Source: Limnohabitans sp. 63ED37-2 (GTDB taxonomy: Bacteria; Pseudomonadota; Gammaproteobacteria; Burkholderiales; Burkholderiaceae_C). Taken from it: a DNA stretch of 64,000 bases. How positions within the stretch are numbered: the stretch's first letter is position 1; each line of letters begins with the position of its first letter. The position numbers and the translations under genes are program-made. Positions 32,997-42,560 of this stretch are shown piece by piece. The stretch lies in contig NZ_CP011774.1 of the NCBI RefSeq assembly GCF_001412535.1, positions 1,917,501 through 1,981,500 on the forward strand, read 5' to 3'. Under the pieces are notes generated by a model. It had not been told where the DNA came from, searched no databases, and saw nothing but the letters and a program-made list of their open reading frames with translations.

Positions 32997-33622
32997 GGTT
33001 TTTTACCTCCAAATTTCGACTCGGTGCCGTCCAGCAAACGGTGGATGTTTTCGCGGTGACGCCACACCAGCAGCAAGGCCATGGCCGACAGGCTCAAGAC
33101 CTCAGCGGCAGTGGCCTGCCAGGCCACACCGTCGCCGAACAGGTAAAAAACCGGCGCAAACACCGCCGCCACCATGGAGGCCAAGGACACGTAGCGGCTG
33201 AAATACAAGACGATGGCAAAACTCAGCACCGTGGCCAGCGCCAGCGTGCCATGCACACCAATGACCACCCCCACCGCCGTGGCCACACCTTTGCCCCCCA
33301 CAAACCCGAAAAACACCGGGTACAGGTGACCCAAAAATGCGGCCAGGCCCGCCAGCGCTGCAATCTCAGGACCCAAACCGTATTCAGGCCCCCAAGCCAG
33401 CACCATCGCCACTGGCAACCAGCCTTTGAAGGCGTCCAAGAGCAAGGTCAAGATTGCCGCCTTTTTGCTGCCCGAGCGCAGCACATTGGTGGCCCCCGGG
33501 TTTTTGCTGCCGTAGCTGCGTGGGTCGTTCAGGCCCATCAAGCGGCTCACGATCACCGCAAAACTGAGCGAGCCCAACAAATAACTGGCCAACACCACGG
33601 CCACCGGAATCAAGGCATCCAT
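32993..33622 (-). CDS. plsY: Glycerol-3-phosphate acyltransferase PlsY
   Basis: A 209-residue inner-membrane enzyme that transfers acyl groups from acyl-phosphate to glycerol 3-phosphate, the first step in phospholipid synthesis. It has five membrane segments and the family motifs SLSFAVIVSRLMGLNDPRSY, GSKNPGATNVLR and a phosphate-binding GFVGGKGVATAVGVV. Its stop overlaps the ridA start. It lies 28 bases after ybaK. Confidence 0.95.
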   Translation of the reverse strand: MDALIPVAVVLASYLLGSLSFAVIVSRLMGLNDPRSYGSKNPGATNVLRSGSKKAAILTLLLDAFKGWLPVAMVLAWGPEYGLGPEIAALAGLAAFLGHLYPVFFGFVGGKGVATAVGVVIGVHGTLALATVLSFAIVLYFSRYVSLASMVAAVFAPVFYLFGDGVAWQATAAEVLSLSAMALLLVWRHRENIHRLLDGTESKFGGKKP

Positions 33623-33650
33623 CCAAATCTCCCTCTGTCTTGTATGGGCG

Positions 33651-34142
33651 TCATTCTGCCAGTGCGCAGTTCACCGGCTGGGCGCCCAGCAGCTGCACAC
33701 ACACTTGCGGGTCGAGGCCCACCAGATAACCGCGCCTGCCGCCGTTGATGCAGATGCGCGGCAAACCGAGGATGGTTTGTTCGATGTAAACCGGCATGGC
33801 CTTGCGCGTGGCAAAGGGCGAGGTGCCGCCCACCAAATAACCGCTGTGCCGGTTGGCCACCTCGGGGGCGCAGGGCTCCACCGACTTCAAGCCGATCTGC
33901 CGCGCCAAATTCTTGGTGGACACCTTGCGGTTGCCGTGCATGAGCACCACCAGGGGCTTGGCGTCTTGGTCCTGCATGATCAGGGTTTTGACCACACTGA
34001 ACGGGTCCATACCCAGCACCTGCGCACTGTGCTGGGCGCCGCCATGCTCCAGGTACTCATAGGGATGCTCGGTGAAACTCACCCCCTGCTGGCGCAAGAG
34101 CGCCGTGGCCGGGGTTTCACTGACTTTGTCTTTTTTGGCCAT
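33651..34142 (-). CDS. ybaK: Cys-tRNA(Pro)/Cys-tRNA(Cys) deacylase YbaK
   Basis: A 163-residue trans-editing enzyme that removes cysteine wrongly attached to tRNA-Pro. It has VVKTLIMQ, the lysine-rich NRKVSTKNLARQIG and the GYLVGGTSPFATRKAMPVYIE stretch typical of YbaK. The N-terminal TPATALLRQQGVSFTEHPYEY is also standard. Nine bases separate it from the upstream aldo/keto reductase gene and 28 from plsY. Confidence 0.92.
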   Translation of the reverse strand: MAKKDKVSETPATALLRQQGVSFTEHPYEYLEHGGAQHSAQVLGMDPFSVVKTLIMQDQDAKPLVVLMHGNRKVSTKNLARQIGLKSVEPCAPEVANRHSGYLVGGTSPFATRKAMPVYIEQTILGLPRICINGGRRGYLVGLDPQVCVQLLGAQPVNCALAE

Positions 34143-34151
34143 GGACCTGGA

Positions 34152-35213
34152 TCACAAGGCCGGGTCGCGCATTTCCCAACGGATGGCGTCAATGGCCTTG
34201 AGCACTTCGGGGGAGAGCTCGGTGCTCCAAGCGGCCAGGTCTTCGTTGAGCTGCGCCAGCGAGGTCACCCCGATGATGGTGCTGGCCACGCTCCAGCGGT
34301 GGTAACAAAACGCCAGCGCCATCTGGGTGGGTGTCATGCCGTTGTCGCGGGCCAGCTGGTTGTAGCGGCGTGCCGCCACCAGCGCCTCGGGGCGGCCCCA
34401 GCGCTGCTTGCGCATCGAGTCGTAGCGGGCGATGCGGCCACCATCGGGCACCAGAGGACCTTGCAGGTCGTCGTTGTCGTATTTGCCCGTGAGCAAACCA
34501 AAACCCAGCGGCGAATACGCCAGCATCGACACGTTCAGCCGGTAGCAGGTCTCGTCCAGACCGTTGTCGTAGGTGCGGCTGACCAGGCAATAAGGGTTTT
34601 GCACCGTGGCCACACGCGGCAGGCCATGCTGCTCGGCCAGGCGCACGAATTCGTGCACACCATAAGGCGTTTCGTTGGACAGGCCGATGTAGCGCACCTT
34701 GCCAGCTTTGACCAATTTGGCCAGGGCTTCGAGTTGTTCGTGGATGGAGGTGACCGACTTGTCTTTGGCCGGGTCGAAATACGTCATGCCAAAGACCGGC
34801 ACATGGCGCTCTGGCCAATGGATTTGGTACAGATCAATCACATCGGTTTGCAGACGGCGCAGGCTGGCATCGCAGGCATTCATAATGTCTTGCCCGGTCA
34901 TGCCCGAGCCTTCACGGATCCAGGGCATGCCACGCGAGGGGCCCGCCACTTTGGTGGCCAGCACCAGCTTTTCGCGGGCACCGGGGTTTTGGGCAAACCA
35001 GTTGCCAATGAAGGTCTCGGTAGCGCCGCAGGTGTCGGCCGAAGCGGGCACGGCGTACATCTCGGCCGTGTCGATGAAGTTGATGCCCGCTTCCAGTGAG
35101 CGGTCCAGGATGGCGTGCGCGTCGGCTTCACTCACCTGTTGGCCGAAGGTCATGGTGCCCAAGCAAATCGGGGTCACTTGCAGGTCGGATTGACCGAGTT
35201 GAACGAGTTTCAT
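34152..35213 (-). CDS. Aldo/keto reductase, Tas-like
   Basis: A 353-residue NADPH-dependent reductase with the family tetrad: Asp and Tyr in FIDTAEMYAVP, Lys in VLATKVAG, His in YQIHWPERHVP. It begins LGQSDLQVTPICLGTMTFG and matches Tas, an aldo/keto reductase of E. coli, in length and pattern. The in-vivo substrate is unknown. Start ATG 35213; the open frame continues upstream without coding signs. It heads the minus-strand operon with ybaK, plsY and ridA. Confidence 0.9.
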   Translation of the reverse strand: MKLVQLGQSDLQVTPICLGTMTFGQQVSEADAHAILDRSLEAGINFIDTAEMYAVPASADTCGATETFIGNWFAQNPGAREKLVLATKVAGPSRGMPWIREGSGMTGQDIMNACDASLRRLQTDVIDLYQIHWPERHVPVFGMTYFDPAKDKSVTSIHEQLEALAKLVKAGKVRYIGLSNETPYGVHEFVRLAEQHGLPRVATVQNPYCLVSRTYDNGLDETCYRLNVSMLAYSPLGFGLLTGKYDNDDLQGPLVPDGGRIARYDSMRKQRWGRPEALVAARRYNQLARDNGMTPTQMALAFCYHRWSVASTIIGVTSLAQLNEDLAAWSTELSPEVLKAIDAIRWEMRDPAL

Positions 35214-35292
35214 GGTGTGTACTGTGTTGAATTCAAGCCTGCAGGTTCTCCCCGAGGGGAGAAACAAGGCGATGGGTTGATTTTGTCACGCG

Positions 35293-37062
35293 TCAAAGGG
35301 CTGGGCCTTTAAGCGCTGTCGCGCGTGCTTCTTCCTGCAGCCGCAGCACCCGCCGCTGCACCTTGCCGGTGGTGGTCATGGGCAGTTGGTCGATGAATTC
35401 GATCTCTTTGGGGTATTCATAAGGAGCCAACAAACCCTTCACGTGGGCCTGCAGTTCGCGGCGCACTTCGTCGTCAAAGCTGGCCTGGCCTGGCCCGGTG
35501 GGCCTGCGTGCCAACCAGTCGGGCGACAGCACCACATAGGCCTTGACCACCGCACCCCGGTCGGCGTCGGGCTTGGGCACGACAGCGGCATTCTGCACAG
35601 CCGGGTGCTTGACCAGGCAGTTCTCGATCTCGCCGGGGCCGATGCGGTAACCGGCGGCCTTGAACATGTCGTCGGTGCGGCCTTGGTACCAAAGGTAGCC
35701 GTCTTTGTCCGCCACTGCCATGTCACCCGTGCGGCACCAGTTGCCCGTGTATTTCGCCTGGGTGGCTTTGTCGTTGTTCCAGTAGCCCAAAAAGAACACC
35801 GGGTCGGGCTGGCCATGCACATCCAAACGGTTCACGGCCACCTCGCCCGGCGTGCCGGGTGGGCAAAGCTGGCCAGCCTCGTCGATGACGGCGACCTGGT
35901 GGCCCGGGTAGCCCTTGCCCATGCTGCCCGGTTTGGCGGGCCACAGGCGGGCGCAGTTGCCCACCACGTAGTTGATCTCGGTCTGGCCGAACATCTCGTT
36001 CACCGTCACGCCCATCTGCTGCTGGACATAGGCAAACACCGCGTCACCCACCGCTTCGCCCGCGCTCATCATGGCTTGCAGCTTCAGGCGGTAGCGGGCT
36101 TTCACATTGGGCACCGCCTTCATCATGGCTTTGAGTGCCGTGGGGAACAAAAAGGTGTGCGTGACCGCGTGAGTTTGCAAAATCTCAAACGCCATCTCGG
36201 GCGAAAACCGCCCGTTGAAGGCCACGATGGGCCTGCCAAAGTACAGGCTGGGCAGCAAGGCGTCCATCAGCCCACCGGTCCAGGCCCAGTCGGCGGGCGA
36301 CCAGAACACCGCTTTGGACGGGCGACTGGCGTCGAACGGATCAAAACCAAACCAATTCTGGCTGCACACAAAACCCGTCAGGTTGCCGATCAGGGCCCGG
36401 TGCGGGATGAGTGCGCCCTTGGGGTTGCCGGTGGTGCCGCTGGTGTAAATCAGCACGGCCGGGTCTTCGGCCAGGGTGCTGACGGCTTTGAACGAAGTGG
36501 CCTCGCTGGCCACGGCTTTTGCGTAATCGAGGTCGGCCTGCGCCCCCGCCTCCCCCACCCCGATCAGGGTTTGCAAACCGGGGCAGTCGGGGCGGGCCTG
36601 TTGCAAGGCTAGCACGGTGGATTCGTCACACACGGCCACACGGGCCTGGCTGTCGTTGATGCGAAAAGACAGGGCTTCCGGCCCAAACAGCATGGACAGC
36701 GGCATGGCCACCGCGCCCATTTGCAGCACCGCCATGTAGGCCACGGCCGTTTCAAAGCGCTGGGGCAACACAATCGCCACCCGGTCGCCACGCACCACGC
36801 CCTGCGCCTGCAGCACCCGGCTCAGGCGGTTGGCCGCAGTTTGCAGCTGGGCAAAGGTCCAACTCTGGCCCAAGCCGTGCCCCGCCACATGTTCGCGGAT
36901 GGCCACACGCCTGGCCGTGGCGGGCTGCGCCGCCCACTGGCCGCAGCAAGCCTGCGCCATGTTGAAGCGCTTGGGCACTTTCCAGCCAAAGCCTTGGTGG
37001 ATGGCCGCATAGCGGTCCGGGGTGATGGGGTCCCGGCGGTCCTGGTTGCGACTGACGCTCAT
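35293..37062 (-). CDS. Acyl-CoA synthetase (AMP-binding, acetyl/medium-chain type)
   Basis: A 589-residue adenylate-forming ligase. It has the P-loop-like motif VLIYTSGTTGNPKGA, the A5 motif NEMFGQTEIN, and the A8/A10 motifs YLWYQGRTDDMFKAAGYRIG and TTGKVQRRVLR with the catalytic lysine. Length and motifs resemble short/medium-chain acyl-CoA synthetases of the AcsA/Acs-M group rather than long-chain FadD. The acyl chain is unknown. It is divergent from the alpha/beta hydrolase gene with only 25 bases between the starts, so both promoters overlap. Confidence 0.88.
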   Translation of the reverse strand: MSVSRNQDRRDPITPDRYAAIHQGFGWKVPKRFNMAQACCGQWAAQPATARRVAIREHVAGHGLGQSWTFAQLQTAANRLSRVLQAQGVVRGDRVAIVLPQRFETAVAYMAVLQMGAVAMPLSMLFGPEALSFRINDSQARVAVCDESTVLALQQARPDCPGLQTLIGVGEAGAQADLDYAKAVASEATSFKAVSTLAEDPAVLIYTSGTTGNPKGALIPHRALIGNLTGFVCSQNWFGFDPFDASRPSKAVFWSPADWAWTGGLMDALLPSLYFGRPIVAFNGRFSPEMAFEILQTHAVTHTFLFPTALKAMMKAVPNVKARYRLKLQAMMSAGEAVGDAVFAYVQQQMGVTVNEMFGQTEINYVVGNCARLWPAKPGSMGKGYPGHQVAVIDEAGQLCPPGTPGEVAVNRLDVHGQPDPVFFLGYWNNDKATQAKYTGNWCRTGDMAVADKDGYLWYQGRTDDMFKAAGYRIGPGEIENCLVKHPAVQNAAVVPKPDADRGAVVKAYVVLSPDWLARRPTGPGQASFDDEVRRELQAHVKGLLAPYEYPKEIEFIDQLPMTTTGKVQRRVLRLQEEARATALKGPAL

Positions 37063-37087
37063 CGTGTGTCTCCTTATGATCGAAAGT

Positions 37088-38002
37088 ATGTACCAAGTTT
37101 TACGCGAATCACAAAGCCACTGGGTGCCGCTGCGCGGCTGCCGTTACCACGTCCGCCAATGGGGCACTGCCACACCGGGGGCCACACCACTGGTGTTGGC
37201 GCATGGCTGGATGGATGTGGCCGCTTCGTACCAGTTCATGGTCGACGCCTTCAGCGAAGCGTTTGTCAGCCAGCGTCCCATCATCGCCATGGACTGGCGC
37301 GGTTACGGCCTGACCGAGACCCCGCCCACCGACAGCTACTGGTTTCCCGACTATTTGGCCGATCTGGACGCCCTGCTCGACGCGCTCTACCCCGGCCAAG
37401 CCATTGACCTGGTCGGCCACAGCATGGGCGGCAACGTGGTCATGATGTACGCGGGCACCCGCCCCGAGCGCATCCGCCGCTTGGTCAACCTCGAAGGCTT
37501 TGGCATGGCCACCACCCAGCCAGCCCAGGCCCCCACCCGCATGGCGCAGTGGCTCGACGAGCTCAAAGCACAACGCGCGGGCGACAACACGCTCAAGGCT
37601 TACCCTGACGCCGCAGGCGTGGCGGCCCGCCTGATGAAGACCAACACGCGCCTGGGTCAAGACAAAGCCGATTGGCTGGCCCAGCATTGGGCACAAGCGG
37701 GCACCGATGGCCAATGGCGCATCCTGGGCGACTCGGCGCACAAGGTCATCAACCCGTATTTGTTCCACCTGGAAGAAGCCTTGGCGATGTACCGCCGCAT
37801 CAGCGCCCCCGTGCTGGTGGTGGAAGCCTCGGACGACTCGCTCAGCCAGTGGTGGAAAGGCAAATACACCTTGGCCGAGTTTCACGAGCGGCTGAAGTCG
37901 GTGCCCCAACTTGAACAAGCCCAAGTGCAAGACGCTGGGCACATGCTGCACCACGACCAGCCGCAGGCCTTGGCGTCTTTGCTGGAAAACTTTTTGCGCT
38001 GA
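37088..38002 (+). CDS. Alpha/beta-fold hydrolase
   Basis: A 304-residue hydrolase. The oxyanion loop PLVLAHGWMDV is followed by MDWRGYG, the nucleophile elbow LVGHSMGGNVVMM, an acidic residue in VVEASDDSL and histidine in QDAGHMLHHDQP. It is divergent from an acyl-CoA synthetase gene, which could indicate an ester or thioester substrate, but this is only context. Start ATG at 37088; the open frame extends upstream across the divergent gene. Confidence 0.87.
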   Translation: MYQVLRESQSHWVPLRGCRYHVRQWGTATPGATPLVLAHGWMDVAASYQFMVDAFSEAFVSQRPIIAMDWRGYGLTETPPTDSYWFPDYLADLDALLDALYPGQAIDLVGHSMGGNVVMMYAGTRPERIRRLVNLEGFGMATTQPAQAPTRMAQWLDELKAQRAGDNTLKAYPDAAGVAARLMKTNTRLGQDKADWLAQHWAQAGTDGQWRILGDSAHKVINPYLFHLEEALAMYRRISAPVLVVEASDDSLSQWWKGKYTLAEFHERLKSVPQLEQAQVQDAGHMLHHDQPQALASLLENFLR

Positions 38003-38031
38003 GCCTCAAACTACAATTTGCGGTCTTTTTC

Positions 38032-38592
38032 ATGACCCCCATCGCCATGCCGTTTTCCATTCGACAACCACTCCGAGGACCTTTAGGGGTCTTGGCCCTG
38101 ATGCTGAGCCTGGCCTGTGCCCCCGCCTTGGCGCAAAAGCCTGACCGCTATTGCCCCTCGTTTTTGGCCGTCGAAGGCGCACCCGAGCCCACGCACCGGG
38201 GGGAAATCAGCTTCTCGCCTTTCACCCACCACTGGAGCCGCAGCCCTGAACACAAGCATGTGGTGCTGGTGTCCCTGGACGAGCAGCTGCCGGGTGACCG
38301 TTTGTGCGGCGTGAGCCTGTTCAGCAACTCCTTTGGTCAACCGTCGGCTTATGTCTACGCAGGCCAGCAGTTCAATGGCGTGTTGGGCGTCCCCCAATTG
38401 TTCGTCAAGGTCACGGCGGGCATTTTGTATGGCTACGTCAAGCCCTACGAAGACAAAGTTCCTCTGAACCACAACGGTTTTTCGCCCGCCATCATCCCGG
38501 TCATCGGCTACCAGTTCTCCCAGAATGACTCCGTGCAAGTCAAAGTCCTGGGCAATGCCGGACTGATGTTCTCGTACGGACGCCGCTTTTAA
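38032..38592 (+). CDS. Exported outer-membrane-type protein, possibly PagP-like
   Basis: A 186-residue protein with a signal peptide (GVLALMLSLACAPALAQ, cut about residue 35). The rest alternates like a beta-barrel and ends SYGRRF with a C-terminal phenylalanine, as in outer-membrane proteins. The layout HHWSRSPEHKH, then LFSNSFGQ, then KVTAGILYGYV and PVIGYQF recalls PagP, the lipid A palmitoyltransferase, whose catalytic residues are His and an Asp-Ser pair. Here the pair would be Asn-Ser. No homologue was searched; the call is tentative. ATG 38047 is an alternative start. Confidence 0.5.
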   Translation: MTPIAMPFSIRQPLRGPLGVLALMLSLACAPALAQKPDRYCPSFLAVEGAPEPTHRGEISFSPFTHHWSRSPEHKHVVLVSLDEQLPGDRLCGVSLFSNSFGQPSAYVYAGQQFNGVLGVPQLFVKVTAGILYGYVKPYEDKVPLNHNGFSPAIIPVIGYQFSQNDSVQVKVLGNAGLMFSYGRRF

Positions 38593-38674
38593 ACCTTGGC
38601 GGCGGTCATGGGGCGGCTGTCCGCACGGACAAGTCATGAGAAAATGCGAGGTTTACCGAACCGGAGTATTTCCC

Positions 38675-39779
38675 ATGGACGCAGAACACATCAATCAGAT
38701 TGGCACCACCCTCACCGACCTGAGCGCCCGCACCCAAGAGTTACGGGGGTATCTTTGACTACGATGCCAAATCTGAACGGCTGAGAACCGTCAACGCATC
38801 CCTCGAAGATCCCTCAGTCTGGAACGACCCCAAAAAAGCCCAAGAACTGGGCAAAGAGAAAAAAGCGCTGGACGGCGTGGTGGTCACCATCACCAACCTG
38901 ACGAGCGAATTGGCCGACAACCTTGAACTCTTTGAGATGAGCAAGGAAGAAGGCGACGACGACGGCCTCAAAACCATCGAAGCCGAAACCGCCAAACTGG
39001 CTCGGCTGGTGGAAGAGCTCGAATTTCGCCGCATGTTCCGCCACGAGGCCGATCCGCTCAACTGCTTTGTCGACATCCAAGCCGGTGCCGGCGGCACAGA
39101 AGCTTGCGACTGGGCCAGCATGCTGCTGCGCCAATACATCAAGTACGCCGAGCGTAAAGGCTTCAAGGCCACGGTGGAAGATGAAACCCCCGGCGACACG
39201 GCAGGCATTAAAGGTGCGACCATCAAAATCGAAGGCGAATACGCGTTTGGCCTGCTGCGCACCGAAACCGGCGTGCACCGTTTGGTGCGCAAGAGCCCGT
39301 TTGACTCGTCGGGTGGCCGCCACACCTCCTTCGCTTCGTTGTTCGTCTACCCCGAGATCGACGACTCGATCGAGATCAACATCAACCCTTCTGACGTGCG
39401 CACCGACACCTTCCGTGCCAGCGGCGCGGGGGGCCAGCACATCAACAAGACCGACTCGGCGGTGCGCTTGACGCACATCCCCACGGGCATTGTGGTGCAG
39501 TGCCAAGACGGCCGCAGCCAACACAGCAACCGCGATGTGGCTTGGCAGCGCCTGCGCTCGCGCCTGTATGACTTCGAGATGCGCAAGCGCTTGGAAGAGC
39601 AGCAAAAGCTGGAAGACACCAAGACCGATGTGGGCTGGGGTCACCAGATCCGCAGCTATGTGCTGGATAACAGCCGCATCAAGGATTTGCGCACCAACGT
39701 CGAAATTTCGGCCACCCAAAAGGTGCTCGATGGCGACCTCGATGCGTTCATCGAAGCCTCACTGAAACAAGGCCTCTGA
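38675..39779 (+). CDS. prfB: Peptide chain release factor 2, with programmed +1 frameshift
   Basis: Reads UAA and UGA stops. The coding sequence is joined 38675-38755 and 38757-39779: 27 codons, then an in-frame TGA at 38756-38758 that is bypassed by a +1 shift, giving a 367-residue protein (E. coli RF2 is 365). The stop-recognition region SPFDSSGGRH and the GGQ motif of peptide release in SGAGGQHINKTDSAVR are intact. Shift control: when RF2 is scarce, the ribosome pauses at UGA and shifts. It is followed by pepN after 33 bases. Confidence 0.97.
38745..38759 (+). promoter_or_regulatory. RF2 autoregulatory frameshift site
   Basis: GGGGGTATCTTTGAC is identical in sequence to the E. coli prfB site: an internal Shine-Dalgarno-like GGGGG, then CUU UGA C. 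The ribosome slips from CUU on to UUU in the +1 frame and continues with GAC. The upstream ORF ends 27 codons in, slightly longer than the E. coli one (25). Confidence 0.95.
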
Positions 39780-39812
39780 GCTGCTCAGACCTCAACCCAA
39801 ACGGAGTTCCTG

Positions 39813-42524
39813 ATGCGTGAAGGACAACCCACAGCGATCCACCGGGAGGCTTATGCCGCCCCGGCTTTCTGGATCGACACCGTCGATTTGACCTTTGATC
39901 TGGACCCGGCCAAAACCCGCGTCCTGAACAAGATGCGCCTGCGCCGCAACCCCGATGTGGCGGCCCAACCGCTGCGTCTGGATGGCGAAGACCTGAACCT
40001 GGCCCGCGTGCTGGTCAACGGTGGCGGCACCTCGTTCAAGATGGACGGCGCGCAGCTGGTGCTTGAAAACCTGCCCGATGGCCATGAACCCTTCGATCTG
40101 GAAATCTTCACCACCTGCAACCCCGAGAAAAACACCCAGCTGATGGGCCTGTACGTCAGCAACGACTCATTCTTCACGCAGTGCGAGGCCGAGGGTTTTA
40201 GGCGCATCACCTACTTCCTGGACCGCCCAGACGTGATGGCCAGCTACACCGTCACGCTGCGTGCCGACAAGGCCAAGTACCCGGTGCTGCTCTCCAACGG
40301 CAACCTGGTCGAGCAAGGCGCCTTGGAAGACGGCCGCCACTTTGCCAAGTGGGTCGACCCGCACAAAAAGCCCTGCTACCTGTTTGCCTTGGTGGCTGGT
40401 CAGCTGGTGGCTCGCGAGCAGCGCATCCTCAGCCGCAGCGGCACCGAGCACTTGCTGCAGGTGTTTGTGCGCCCCGGCGACCTGGACAAGACCGAGCACG
40501 CGATGAACTCGCTCATGGCCAGCGTGGCCTGGGACGAGGCCCGCTTTGGCCTGCCGCTGGACCTGGAGCGCTTCATGATCGTCGCCACCAGCGACTTCAA
40601 CATGGGCGCGATGGAAAACAAGGGCCTGAACATCTTCAACACCAAGTTCGTGCTGGCCAACCCGAACACCGCGACCGACCTGGATTTCGGCAACATCGAA
40701 TCGGTCGTGGGCCACGAGTACTTCCACAACTGGACCGGCAACCGCATCACCTGCCGCGACTGGTTCCAGCTCTCGCTGAAAGAAGGCCTGACGGTTTTCC
40801 GCGATCAGGAGTTCAGCCAGGACATGGCAGGGGTTGCCAGCGCCCGCGCCGTCAAGCGCATCGAAGACGTGCGCGTCTTGCGCACCGTGCAGTTTGCCGA
40901 AGACGCAGGCCCCATGGCCCACCCCGTGCGCCCGGACAGCTACGTCGAGATCAACAACTTCTACACCGTCACCATCTACGAAAAAGGCTCTGAAGTCGTT
41001 CGCATGATGCAAACCCTGGTGGCCAGCCCCGCTGACCTGCAAGGCCGCGACGGGTTTGCCAAGGGCATGAAGCTCTACTTCGAGCGCCACGATGGCCAAG
41101 CCGTGACCTGCGACGACTTTGCACAAGCCATTGCCGACGCCAACCCCGGCTCTGCGCTGACCCAGAACCTCACCGCATTCAAGCACTGGTACAGCCAGGC
41201 GGGTACCCCCCGCCTGCAGGCCAGCGGTGTCTACAGCGCCAATGAACGCAGCTACACCCTGACCCTGCGCCAAAGCTGCCCCGCGACACCCGACCAAGCC
41301 GATAAAAAACCTTTTGTGATTCCAGTCACGCTGGGCTTGCTCAGCCGAGACGGCACTGCCCTGCCCTTGCAGTTGGCGGATGCCCACCACAGCGCCTTGC
41401 AGCAAACCCTGGTGCTGACCGAAGAAAGTGCCAGCTTCAGCTTTGTCAACATCGACAGCGAGCCTGTGCCCTCATTGCTGCGCGGTTTCAGCGCCCCCGT
41501 GGTGCTGGAAGACGGTTTGTCCGCAGCCGACCTGCTGATCTTGCTGGCCCACGACAGCGACCCCTTCAACCAGTGGGAAGCTGGCCAGCGCCTGATGCTG
41601 CAAAGCGCTACCGACGCCATCCAGCAAAACAAGGACCTGACGGGCCAGCCCGTTCTGTCCGATGCCTTGATTGGGGCCTTGCGCAATGTCTTGCGCCACC
41701 CCGAACTGGACGCGGCGTTCAAAGACCTGGCGCTGACGCTGCCGTCGGAGAACTACATCGCCGACCAGCTCGACGTGGTGGACCCGCAGCGCGTGCATGC
41801 GCTGCGCGAGAGCATGCGTCTGACACTGGCCACCGCCTTGCAAGCCGACTGGCAATGGGCCTGGGACGCCCACAAGCACAACGGCGCCTACACACCCGAC
41901 ACCAAGTCAAGCGGTCGCAGGGCCCTGGCGGGACTGTCCATGACCATGCTGTGTGTGGCCGCTGTGCACAACGGTGATGCCGTCACGCCCGGCCGCGTGT
42001 ACCAGCAGTTCAAAGACGCGGGCAACATGACCGACCGCTTCAACGCCTTGTCGGCGCTGGTGGTCAGTGGCCATGCCCTGGCGCAAGACGCTTTGGCCTT
42101 GTTCCACAAAATGTTCCAGCACGAAGCGCTGGTGATCGACAAATGGTTCGCCCTGCAAGCGGGTGCGCCCGACCGTGCAGGCGATGTGCTGCCGCGTGTG
42201 CGCCAACTCATGCAGCACCCCGACTTCAGCCTGCGCAACCCCAACCGGGCCCGCAGCCTGATCTTCAGTTACTGCAGCGCCAACCCGGCAGGTTTCCACC
42301 GCGCCGACGCGGCAGGTTATGTGTACTGGAGCGAGCAGGTGCTGGCATTGGACTCGATCAACCCCCAAGTGGCCGCCCGCTTGGCCCGCGCCATGGACCG
42401 CTGGAGCCGACTGGCCGAGCCTTACCGCAGCGCGGCCCGTGTGGCCATTGAGCGTGTGGCGGCCAAAGCAGACTTGTCGAACGACGTGCGCGAAGTCGTC
42501 AGCCGTGCCCTGAGTGCGGCTTAA
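39813..42524 (+). CDS. pepN: Aminopeptidase N (M1 family)
   Basis: A 903-residue zinc metallopeptidase that removes N-terminal residues from peptides in the cytosol. The exopeptidase motif MGAMENKGLN and the zinc motif HEYFHNW followed by the second ligand in LKEGLTVFRDQEF are present. The catalytic tyrosine is in FYTVTIYEKGSEVV. The remaining 450 residues match the C-terminal helical domain of PepN. Length is the usual 870-900. Start ATG with GGAG upstream. It lies between prfB and fbp on the same strand. Confidence 0.96.
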   Translation: MREGQPTAIHREAYAAPAFWIDTVDLTFDLDPAKTRVLNKMRLRRNPDVAAQPLRLDGEDLNLARVLVNGGGTSFKMDGAQLVLENLPDGHEPFDLEIFTTCNPEKNTQLMGLYVSNDSFFTQCEAEGFRRITYFLDRPDVMASYTVTLRADKAKYPVLLSNGNLVEQGALEDGRHFAKWVDPHKKPCYLFALVAGQLVAREQRILSRSGTEHLLQVFVRPGDLDKTEHAMNSLMASVAWDEARFGLPLDLERFMIVATSDFNMGAMENKGLNIFNTKFVLANPNTATDLDFGNIESVVGHEYFHNWTGNRITCRDWFQLSLKEGLTVFRDQEFSQDMAGVASARAVKRIEDVRVLRTVQFAEDAGPMAHPVRPDSYVEINNFYTVTIYEKGSEVVRMMQTLVASPADLQGRDGFAKGMKLYFERHDGQAVTCDDFAQAIADANPGSALTQNLTAFKHWYSQAGTPRLQASGVYSANERSYTLTLRQSCPATPDQADKKPFVIPVTLGLLSRDGTALPLQLADAHHSALQQTLVLTEESASFSFVNIDSEPVPSLLRGFSAPVVLEDGLSAADLLILLAHDSDPFNQWEAGQRLMLQSATDAIQQNKDLTGQPVLSDALIGALRNVLRHPELDAAFKDLALTLPSENYIADQLDVVDPQRVHALRESMRLTLATALQADWQWAWDAHKHNGAYTPDTKSSGRRALAGLSMTMLCVAAVHNGDAVTPGRVYQQFKDAGNMTDRFNALSALVVSGHALAQDALALFHKMFQHEALVIDKWFALQAGAPDRAGDVLPRVRQLMQHPDFSLRNPNRARSLIFSYCSANPAGFHRADAAGYVYWSEQVLALDSINPQVAARLARAMDRWSRLAEPYRSAARVAIERVAAKADLSNDVREVVSRALSAA

Positions 42525-42560
42525 TCTGCCGCACCCACCGTCGATGCCCGAACCCAAGGA

